Source: UBA3818 sp051881895
GTDB lineage: Bacteria; Bacillota; Clostridia; Oscillospirales; Ruminococcaceae
Direction of reading: 5' to 3'
Assembly (NCBI GenBank): GCA_051881895.1
Contig: JBJEQT010000173.1
Coordinates: 1 to 6,263, forward strand
Length of the DNA stretch: 6,263 nt
The position numbers and the translations under genes are program-made. Positions 1 to 6,103 of the stretch are shown piece by piece. Each line of letters starts with the position of its first letter. Position 1 is the first letter of the stretch. Under the pieces are notes generated by a model. That model saw only the letters and a list, made by a program, of their open reading frames with translations. It did not search any database and was not told where the DNA came from.

Positions 1-1
1 C

Positions 2-2071
2 CAGCAGATGCGGGTGACCAGCCTCAGCGCCCAGCGAGGCACGATCTACGACCGAAACGGCGAAATCCTCGCCATGAGCGGAACCGTCTGGACTGTTTAC
101 CTGTCGCCGGTGGATATCGATTCGGAAGAAGAGCGGCAGTTGATTGCCGAAGGGCTTTCAGAAATCCTGGACGTTTCGGAAGAGTTCGTGTTGGAAAAAT
201 CCCAGCGCAATACATATTACGAGATCATCAAAAAGAAGATCGAGCGGCCTCTTGCCGACGAAGTAACCAAGTTTGTTACGGAAAACAATATTACCTGTGT
301 GGGCCTGGAAGAGGATTATAAGCGGTATTATCCTTACGGAACGCTGGCCTCAACAGTGCTTGGCTTTACCGGAAGCGAAAATCAGGGCGCTTATGGGCTG
401 GAGGCTTACTATGACGGCGCTTTAAGCGGGACCAACGGCCAAATCGTATCTGCGAAAAATGCCTGGGGAACCGATATGCCCTTTAAATACGAAAAAATGT
501 ACGAAGCCCAGAACGGGAATGATTTGGTGCTGACCATTGACATTAATATTCAGCGGTTTGTCGATAAGCATTTGGAGCAGGCAGTGATTGAACACGAGGT
601 GCAGAACAAAGCCTGCGCGGTCGTTATGGACGTAAAAACCGGGGAAATTCTGGCCATGAGTACCAAACCGGATTTTGACCCCAATTCGCCCAACACGATT
701 TATGATGAAAATGTGCAGGCTCAGCTGGATGCTATCACCGACGAGGACGCCCGGCAGGAAGCCCTGCTGGAAGCGCAGTATGCCCAGTGGAGAAACAAGG
801 CGATTTCCGACCCGTATGAGCCGGGATCGGTTTTTAAAATCATCACCGCCTCCGCGGTGTTGGAAGAAAAAATTGTCGGCCTGAACAACTCTTTTACCTG
901 CACCGGTTCTTACGAATCCGGCGGCGTGACCTATCACTGCTGGAAGCTGGCCGGGCATGGAACTCAGAATTTTGCCCAAACCTTGCAGAACTCCTGCAAC
1001 CCAGCGTTCATTTCCTATGGGCAGGCGCTGGGCAAAGAAAAATTCCGGGAGTATTTCAACGCTTTCGGGCTGACGCAGACGACCGGCGTTGATTTGCCCG
1101 GAGAAGCAAACAGCATTTATCATTCGGATGAGGATTTCGGTATTACAGAGCTGTCCAGCAGCTCTTTCGGACAAACTTTTAAAGTAACGGCGCTGCAGCT
1201 GATCACGGCGGTTTCCGCGGCGGTCAACGGCGGGCAACTGATGCAGCCTTATGTGGTAAAGCAAATTGTGGATGAAGACAAGAATGTGGTTTCGGAAACC
1301 ACTCCGGTGGTAAAGCGCCAGGTCATTTCCAACGAGACCAGCGCCACGATGGGAGCGCTCTGCGAGAGCGTTGTGTCCGACGGATCCGGCCGAAAAGCGC
1401 AATTGCCCGGCTTCCGGATCGGCGGCAAGACCGGTACGTCCGAAAAATTGGGCGCCAATGACAGTGAGTGGAAGATCCTTTCCTTTGTGGGCTTTGCGCC
1501 GGCGGATGACCCGCAAATCGCGATTCTGGTCATGCTGGACGAACCGAAACTGGACGATCCGTACGGTTCTACCATCGCGGCCCCGATTGTCAAAAATATG
1601 CTGGCGGATATTTTACCTTATTTGGGCTTCGAGGCGGAATTAGACGTGGATGAGGATACCAGCGTGGAAACACCCGATCTGACTGACGTTATGCTGGAGG
1701 AAGCCCAGGCTCAGTTAATCGACGCGGGACTCAAGGCCCGTATTGTCGGCGAGGGAGATTCGGTGCTGAAGCAGGTGCCGCAGGCCGGGTATGAAATCCC
1801 TTACGGCGGCACGGTGATTCTTTATACGGACGAAACAGAACTTGCGGAAAATGTGTCAGTGCCCAATGTGTTGGGAAAAACGGGAAAACAGGCCAATGCG
1901 GCAATTTTAAACGCAGGACTGAATATTAAAATCGAAGGGGACTTCCCGGACAATGTGCAGACCCAGGTGGTGAGCCAGTCGCCTCTGCCGGATGAGAAAG
2001 TTCAGCCAGGAACGGTTGTCACAGTGACCGTGCAGCAGGTGGGAGACACATCGGCCAATGAAAGTCCTTAA
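2..2071 (+). CDS. spoVD: SpoVD/FtsI-like class B penicillin-binding protein (peptidoglycan transpeptidase) with two PASTA repeats, 5' partial
   Basis: This is a peptidoglycan DD-transpeptidase that cross-links stem peptides outside the membrane. The frame is open back to the window edge and begins inside the conserved SAQRGTIYDRNG block, so the Met at position 8 is almost certainly internal. By comparison with B. subtilis SpoVD, roughly 45-50 residues including the membrane anchor are missing. Numbering from Met 8: pedestal motifs RGTIYDRNG (about 10-18) and YGLEAYYD; acylation motif SVFK with nucleophile Ser274 and Lys277; SCN at 329-331; KTGT at 474-477; PASTA repeats at about 554-608 and 615-679. 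All three catalytic motifs are intact. The WK..GHG and QNSCNP segments resemble SpoVD more than vegetative PBP2B, but SpoVD of B. subtilis has one PASTA repeat and PBP2B has two, so a division role (FtsI/PbpB) remains possible. The class is certain; the SpoVD assignment is likely. Confidence 0.93.
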   Translation, partial: QQMRVTSLSAQRGTIYDRNGEILAMSGTVWTVYLSPVDIDSEEERQLIAEGLSEILDVSEEFVLEKSQRNTYYEIIKKKIERPLADEVTKFVTENNITCVGLEEDYKRYYPYGTLASTVLGFTGSENQGAYGLEAYYDGALSGTNGQIVSAKNAWGTDMPFKYEKMYEAQNGNDLVLTIDINIQRFVDKHLEQAVIEHEVQNKACAVVMDVKTGEILAMSTKPDFDPNSPNTIYDENVQAQLDAITDEDARQEALLEAQYAQWRNKAISDPYEPGSVFKIITASAVLEEKIVGLNNSFTCTGSYESGGVTYHCWKLAGHGTQNFAQTLQNSCNPAFISYGQALGKEKFREYFNAFGLTQTTGVDLPGEANSIYHSDEDFGITELSSSSFGQTFKVTALQLITAVSAAVNGGQLMQPYVVKQIVDEDKNVVSETTPVVKRQVISNETSATMGALCESVVSDGSGRKAQLPGFRIGGKTGTSEKLGANDSEWKILSFVGFAPADDPQIAILVMLDEPKLDDPYGSTIAAPIVKNMLADILPYLGFEAELDVDEDTSVETPDLTDVMLEEAQAQLIDAGLKARIVGEGDSVLKQVPQAGYEIPYGGTVILYTDETELAENVSVPNVLGKTGKQANAAILNAGLNIKIEGDFPDNVQTQVVSQSPLPDEKVQPGTVVTVTVQQVGDTSANESP

Positions 2072-2074
2072 CAG

Positions 2075-2091
2075 ATGGCAGGTTTTGCCAT
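2075..2091 (+). repeat. perfect 6-bp inverted repeat overlapping the candidate -35
   Basis: ATGGCA (2075-2080) and TGCCAT (2086-2091) flank a 5-base loop, three bases after the transpeptidase stop codon. The right arm contains most of the TTGCCA -35 candidate. No T-run follows, so it does not look like an intrinsic terminator. It could be an mRNA-end hairpin or a small operator dyad; a chance occurrence is possible at this length. Confidence 0.4.
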
Positions 2092-2112
2092 GATTCGGGC
2101 CGCAAATATGAT
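2085..2112 (+). promoter_or_regulatory. candidate sigma-A-type promoter for murE and downstream genes
   Basis: A -35-like TTGCCA (2085-2090, five of six consensus bases) and a -10-like TATGAT (2107-2112, five of six) are separated by 16 bases. This would start transcription near 2118-2120, about 65 bases before the murE start. It lies in the only sizeable gap between the transpeptidase gene and murE, where a separate housekeeping promoter would make sense if the upstream gene is developmentally controlled. The -35 overlaps one inverted repeat and the -10 sits inside another. It is a sequence match only; the start site is inferred. Confidence 0.5.
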
Positions 2113-2129
2113 AAAATAAAATGTGCGGC
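2099..2129 (+). repeat. inverted repeat GCCGCA-N19-TGCGGC bracketing the candidate -10
   Basis: Perfect 6-bp arms at 2099-2104 and 2124-2129 enclose a 19-base A/T-rich centre that holds the TATGAT element. If the promoter is real, the right arm lies in the first transcribed bases, so this could act as an operator dyad. In read-through RNA from the upstream gene it could form a long-loop hairpin. No T-tract follows. Confidence 0.4.
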
Positions 2130-2130
2130 A

Positions 2131-2157
2131 GAATGCAGACAGAAAGAAAATGCATTC
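2131..2157 (+). repeat. perfect 7-bp inverted repeat in the murE leader
   Basis: GAATGCA (2131-2137) and TGCATTC (2151-2157) enclose a 13-base purine-rich loop. It starts one base after the previous repeat and ends just before a C-run that faces the murE ribosome binding site. It would be inside the 5' untranslated RNA made from the predicted promoter. No T-tract follows. Its function is unknown; a leader hairpin is the simplest reading. Confidence 0.45.
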
Positions 2158-2167
2158 CCCAATTCAT

Positions 2168-2186
2168 AAAGGGGGTAAACAATTTG
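2168..2186 (+). promoter_or_regulatory. murE ribosome binding site and TTG start
   Basis: A strong purine run, AAAGGGGG (2168-2175), lies 8 bases before TTG (2184-2186). This decides the start: the upstream in-frame ATG at 2121 has only A/T-rich sequence before it and would add 21 residues with no resemblance to MurE. Starting at 2184 gives the usual MKLFDL-type MurE beginning. The C-run at 2157-2160 could pair with these Gs across a 10-base loop and partly mask the site. Confidence 0.8.
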
Positions 2187-3632
2187 AAGCTTTTTGACCT
2201 GATGAAAAATGTTCCGTTTACAGGAAATATAGAAAATCTGGAAATCGACCGGCTGACCAGTGACTCCAGGCAAATCACGCCGGGGTGCTTATTCGTTTGC
2301 ATCGCAGGCGCCCGGTTTGACGGACACACCGTTGCCGGACAGGTGCTGAAAGAAGGCGCCGCCGCAGTGGTCTGTGAGCGGGATCTGGGGCTGGACCGCC
2401 AGATTTTGGTGGCAGACAGCCGGGAAGCCTATGGTATTTTGTGCAGCAATTTCTACGGAAATCCTGCCCAAAAACTGAAGCTGATCGGCATTACCGGCAC
2501 CAACGGCAAAACCACCTGCACCTACCTGATCAAGCATATTCTGGAATCGGCCGGTAAAAAGGTGGGGCTGATCGGTACGATTCATAACGAGATCGGCGAT
2601 ATGGTCCTGCCGGCGAAAAATACCACGCCGGACCCGGGAGAGCTGCATGTACTGTTTATGCGTATGGCCCAGGCTGGCTGCGAATATGTGGTGATGGAGA
2701 CTTCTTCCCACGCGCTGGACCAAAAGAGGCTGGCCGGATGCCGGTTTGCAGTAGGGGTTTTCACCAATCTGACCCAGGACCATTTGGACTATCATGTCAC
2801 CATGGAAAACTATTATCAGGCGAAGAAAAAGCTGTTTGACCTGTCCGACGCGGCAGTGATCAATATAGACGATGATTATGGGCGAAGACTGTCGCAGGAA
2901 GTCTCCTGTCCGGTAACGACCTTTTCCATCCATGCGGATACAGCGGATTTCACCGCAAAGGATATCCGTCCCTCTGTGGACCGCAATCGGTTTACCATCG
3001 TGGGAAACGCCCAAATCGGGCGGGTCAGCTTTTCCATGCCGGGCGAATTCTCGGTGGCCAACGCGATGGCTGCCGGCGTGGCGGCGATGATTCTGGGATT
3101 GGATATGCAGCAGGTATGCGACGGTTTGTCCGGCTGCCCGGGCATACCGGGGAGGACAGAGGTGCTTCAGACGGATACGGATTTTACAGTCATCCGGGAT
3201 TACGCCCACACGCCAGACGGCTTGGAGAAGGTGCTGCCTGCCTTGAAGCCATTTGTCAAAAACCGGCTGATGGTGCTGTTTGGCTGTCCCGGGGAACGGG
3301 ATCCATCCAAACGGATCCATATGGCCGAAGCGGTGGCAAAGTATGCGGATTATATCATTTTGACCTCGGATAATCCCCGGCGGGAGGATCCAATCAAAAT
3401 CATCGAACAGGCGCTGCCCGGTTTTGCGGGAACGTCGGTCCCGTATGAAGTGATTCCGGACCGCTACAGCGCGATTGAATGGGGATTGGCCCATGCCCAG
3501 CCCGGCGATGTGCTGGTACTGGCAGGGAAAGGGCACGAGGATTATCAGGTGCTGGGGTATGGCACCATCCATTTTGACGAGAAGGAAGTTGTGGCGCGGA
3601 TTTTGTCTGAACAGCGCCAGCACAGGAAGTGA
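2184..3632 (+). CDS. murE: UDP-MurNAc-L-Ala-D-Glu:meso-diaminopimelate ligase
   Basis: This cytoplasmic ATP-dependent ligase adds the third residue of the peptidoglycan stem peptide. From the TTG start it is 482 residues, close to the usual 480-500. The N-terminal UDP-binding domain has TSDSR (25-29). The central ATPase domain has the P-loop GTNGKTT (105-111, Lys109), NTTP, SSHAL, FTNLTQDHLDYH and the probable carbamylated Lys214 in the AKKKLF segment. The C-terminal domain begins near GIPGR (320-324), followed by DYAHTP (339-344). DNPR (396-399) and GKGHE (448-452) match the residues that bind meso-DAP in E. coli MurE, so DAP rather than lysine is the expected substrate. One departure is GCPGERD where most MurE proteins have GCGGDRD. 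murF follows after 9 bases. A promoter may lie in the gap upstream. Confidence 0.97.
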   Translation: MKLFDLMKNVPFTGNIENLEIDRLTSDSRQITPGCLFVCIAGARFDGHTVAGQVLKEGAAAVVCERDLGLDRQILVADSREAYGILCSNFYGNPAQKLKLIGITGTNGKTTCTYLIKHILESAGKKVGLIGTIHNEIGDMVLPAKNTTPDPGELHVLFMRMAQAGCEYVVMETSSHALDQKRLAGCRFAVGVFTNLTQDHLDYHVTMENYYQAKKKLFDLSDAAVINIDDDYGRRLSQEVSCPVTTFSIHADTADFTAKDIRPSVDRNRFTIVGNAQIGRVSFSMPGEFSVANAMAAGVAAMILGLDMQQVCDGLSGCPGIPGRTEVLQTDTDFTVIRDYAHTPDGLEKVLPALKPFVKNRLMVLFGCPGERDPSKRIHMAEAVAKYADYIILTSDNPRREDPIKIIEQALPGFAGTSVPYEVIPDRYSAIEWGLAHAQPGDVLVLAGKGHEDYQVLGYGTIHFDEKEVVARILSEQRQHRK

Positions 3633-3644
3633 GGGAGTTTTTTG
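3631..3644 (+). promoter_or_regulatory. murF ribosome binding site and TTG start, overlapping the murE stop
   Basis: GAGGGAG (3631-3637) overlaps the last two bases of the murE TGA (3630-3632) and lies 4 bases before TTG (3642-3644). The next in-frame Met is far inside the conserved protein, so TTG is the only reasonable start. Ribosomes finishing murE would end on this site, which suggests translational coupling. Confidence 0.75.
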
Positions 3645-5000
3645 AGCGGCTATTCCTTAAGCGAGATCAGTGAGTGGATCTGCGCGGATAAAAAATTGTT
3701 TGGCACCGTGAGCGAAATTGTGACCGACTCCAGAAAAATCACCCCTGGATGTCTGTTTATCGCATTGGAAGGCGAGGTCTTCGATGGGCATCGCTTTATT
3801 GCCGAAGCGCTGGAAAAAGGCGCGGTCGCGGCGGTGGCGCACAAACAGGGCGCAGAACCTGCGGAAAAGACCCTGTATGTGGGAAATACCGAGCGGGCGC
3901 TGCGGGCGTTGGCGCGGCTGCATCGGATAAAAATCAACCCGGTGGCAATAGGCGTTACCGGCAGCGTGGGAAAAACCACTACCCGGGAGATGATCGCGGC
4001 AGTGGTGCGGCAGAAGTATCATACGCTGACAACGAAGGAGAATCTCAACAATAATATCGGGATGCCCCAGACCCTGCTGGAATTGACTCCGGCGCATCAG
4101 GCGGCGGTGATCGAAATGGGCATGACCGCCTTGGGTGAAATTGAGGAACTGGCTACCACTTTACTGCCGCAAATCGGCGTGATCACCAATATCGGCGTTT
4201 CCCACATGGAGCGCCTGGGAAGCCAGCAGAATATTCGCCGCGCCAAACTGGAGATTGTGCAGGGCCTGCGGGAGGGCTCGCCCTTGCTGCTTAACGGAGA
4301 CGACCCCTTGCTTTGGGGCTATGAAAATCCGGGTCTCAAAGTGATATTTTACGGCATTGAAAATAAAGACTGCCAGATCACGGCAAAGGATCTGGTTGTC
4401 CTGATGGGAAGCACAACCTTCACTATCTGCTATCAGGGCGAAAAATATGCGGCGCATATTCCTTGTATGGGCCGGCACAATGTGCTCAATGCGCTGGCGG
4501 CATTCGGCGTGGGCGTCTGCCTGGGGATGGATCCCAAGGAAGCGGCTGCGGCGTTGGAAAAATATCAGGTGACCGGCTGGCGGCAGAAGATCACGCCTTT
4601 CCATGGCTTTACCGTCGTGGAGGACTGCTATAACGCAGGGCCGGAATCGATGAAGGCAGCGCTGACGACATTAGCAGGGATGCCCTGCACCGGCCGGCGA
4701 ATCGCCGTGCTGGCAGATATGCTGGAACTGGGCCATCTGTCACAGCAGGCGCACCGAATGATTGGCCAGCTGGCGGGGCAAACGCATTTGGACGCGGTCT
4801 ACGCCTATGGGGAGATGGCAAAACTGATTGTGGAAGAAGCCCAAATTGCAGGGGTTCCGGATACAGTCTGGTTCTCACAAAAGCAGGCATTGACGGACCA
4901 TGTGATTTCCCAAGTGCAGAAAGGTGATATCCTCTGGGTGAAAGGCAGCCATGGAATGGCGCTGGAGACCCTGGTGGAAGCGATTTATCAGCAAGCTTAA
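3642..5000 (+). CDS. murF: UDP-MurNAc-tripeptide:D-alanyl-D-alanine ligase
   Basis: This cytoplasmic ATP-dependent ligase attaches D-Ala-D-Ala to UDP-MurNAc-tripeptide, completing the pentapeptide precursor that MraY uses next. It is 452 residues, normal for MurF. The N-terminal domain has TDSR (28-31). The central domain has the P-loop GSVGKTT (107-113, Lys111), the ENLNNNIGMP segment, EMGM, TNIGVSHMERLGS and the probable carbamylated Lys202 in AKLEIV. MGRHNVLNALAA leads into the C-terminal domain, which has DCYNAGPESM (from Asp328), LADMLELG and KGSHGM (434-439). Common MurF forms have NANP or NASP and KGSR or KASR, so Gly333 and His437 are mild departures; the catalytic ATPase core is intact. 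It sits directly behind murE with an overlapping ribosome binding site. mraY follows after 61 bases without a terminator. Confidence 0.97.
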   Translation: MSGYSLSEISEWICADKKLFGTVSEIVTDSRKITPGCLFIALEGEVFDGHRFIAEALEKGAVAAVAHKQGAEPAEKTLYVGNTERALRALARLHRIKINPVAIGVTGSVGKTTTREMIAAVVRQKYHTLTTKENLNNNIGMPQTLLELTPAHQAAVIEMGMTALGEIEELATTLLPQIGVITNIGVSHMERLGSQQNIRRAKLEIVQGLREGSPLLLNGDDPLLWGYENPGLKVIFYGIENKDCQITAKDLVVLMGSTTFTICYQGEKYAAHIPCMGRHNVLNALAAFGVGVCLGMDPKEAAAALEKYQVTGWRQKITPFHGFTVVEDCYNAGPESMKAALTTLAGMPCTGRRIAVLADMLELGHLSQQAHRMIGQLAGQTHLDAVYAYGEMAKLIVEEAQIAGVPDTVWFSQKQALTDHVISQVQKGDILWVKGSHGMALETLVEAIYQQA

Positions 5001-5061
5001 AACCTGATATCCCGCAGTCAATGACAACATGCTGCAGCGGGGCGGCGGATAGGGGCGTATT

Positions 5062-6072
5062 ATGAGGACGTTTATCATTTTGATGACAGCATTACTGGCG
5101 TTTGGCATTACCGCTTTGATGGGATTCTGGCTGATTCCGCTGCTGCGGAAAGTGAAATATGGTCAGACCATTCTGGATATCGGGCCGGTGTGGCACAAAA
5201 ATAAACAGGGTACCCCCACCATGGGCGGCTTTCTGTTTATTGCCGGCGTGCTGGTTTCGGTTACCGTCGGATATCTGGTTTATATGACTGCAGGCGGCGG
5301 GGAAAACGAGATTTCTCCGATTTTTGGCACCCGCCTGTTTGCCGGAGTGGTCATGGCGCTGGCATTCGCTTTTTTAGGCTTTGTAGACGACTATATCAAG
5401 GTAGTTAAAAAAAGGAATTTAGGCCTTACCGCCGGCCAGAAAATGATCATGCAGATTCTGATTGCAGCCATTTATTTGATTATTCTTTACCTGGCGGGGG
5501 ATACTTCCACTGTGCTGCGGATTCCTTTTATCGGCAGTTTGGAGCTGGGCTTATTTTATTATCCGATCGCGCTGTTTATCCTGATCGTGGGAACGGTCAA
5601 CGCAGTAAACCTGACCGACGGCATCGACGGTTTGGCAAGTTCGGTGACTTTTGTGGCGTCGCTGGGATTTATGATCATAGCGGCTCTGCTGTCAGTTTAT
5701 GAAATGCAGCTTCTCGCGGTGGCGGTAGCCGGCGCGATGCTGGGCTTTCTGGTGTGGAACTTCCATCCGGCCAAGGTCTTTATGGGGGATACCGGTTCCA
5801 TGTTCCTGGGGGGACTGGTCGTTGCCATGGCTTTTGGATTGGGCTTGCCGTTTTTAATCGCTATGATAGGGATCATCTATTTGGTTGAGACTCTTTCTGT
5901 TATGCTGCAGGTAGCATCTTTCAAGCTCACCGGCAAGCGGATTTTTAAGATGAGCCCCATCCATCATCATTTTGAGATGAGCGGTTGGAGCGAAGTAAAG
6001 ATCGTAGGGGTATTTTCTTTGGTCACCGCAGTAGGATGTGCGCTGGCCGTTTGGTGGATCGTGTCGTTATAA
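5062..6072 (+). CDS. mraY: phospho-N-acetylmuramoyl-pentapeptide transferase (lipid I synthase)
   Basis: This integral membrane enzyme transfers phospho-MurNAc-pentapeptide from UDP to undecaprenyl phosphate, making lipid I. It has 336 residues, slightly longer than the 324 of B. subtilis. The ATG follows AGGGG (5051-5055) with a 6-base spacer. Family motifs appear in order: KQGTPTMGG (near 50), FVDDYIKVVKKRN with Asp109-Asp110, NLTDGIDGLA with Asp186 and Asp189, MGDTGSMFLGG with Asp243, and SPIHHHFEMSGWSE with His301-His303. The paired aspartates, Asp243 and the histidine cluster correspond to the magnesium and active site residues of characterised MraY. Hydrophobic segments are seen at about 4-28, 54-76, 92-108, 128-146, 190-212, 246-272 and 312-335, with others between, fitting the ten-helix fold. 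The gene lies in the usual place after murF. The next gene is an ftsW-type gene rather than murD. Confidence 0.98.
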   Translation: MRTFIILMTALLAFGITALMGFWLIPLLRKVKYGQTILDIGPVWHKNKQGTPTMGGFLFIAGVLVSVTVGYLVYMTAGGGENEISPIFGTRLFAGVVMALAFAFLGFVDDYIKVVKKRNLGLTAGQKMIMQILIAAIYLIILYLAGDTSTVLRIPFIGSLELGLFYYPIALFILIVGTVNAVNLTDGIDGLASSVTFVASLGFMIIAALLSVYEMQLLAVAVAGAMLGFLVWNFHPAKVFMGDTGSMFLGGLVVAMAFGLGLPFLIAMIGIIYLVETLSVMLQVASFKLTGKRIFKMSPIHHHFEMSGWSEVKIVGVFSLVTAVGCALAVWWIVSL

Positions 6073-6103
6073 GGGGATTTTATCTGAAAAGAGGGAAGCT
6101 TGG

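Noticed and set aside
8..10. ATG at position 8 as the true start of the transpeptidase gene.
   Set aside because: The frame is open upstream, the two preceding codons (Gln-Gln) fit the family, and the protein would lack its membrane anchor. The gene is cut by the window edge.
422..1516. Long open frame on the minus strand inside the transpeptidase gene.
   Set aside because: It lies wholly opposite a gene with intact family motifs, has no recognisable domain, and is explained by codon bias of the sense gene.
2289..3623. Long open frame on the minus strand opposite almost all of murE.
   Set aside because: It mirrors murE, has no family resemblance or supporting upstream signals, and its His/Arg/Gln-rich product is typical of an antisense shadow. 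The same applies to shorter minus-strand frames opposite murF.
4890..4920. TTGACG near the end of murF as a -35 for an mraY promoter.
   Set aside because: No -10-like hexamer occurs at 16-18 bases downstream; the sequence there is unrelated to TATAAT.
5011..5041. Possible hairpin CCCGC...GCGGG in the murF-mraY gap.
   Set aside because: Only five pairs with a 21-base loop, no T-run after it, and G-rich sequence follows. It is too weak to call a terminator.
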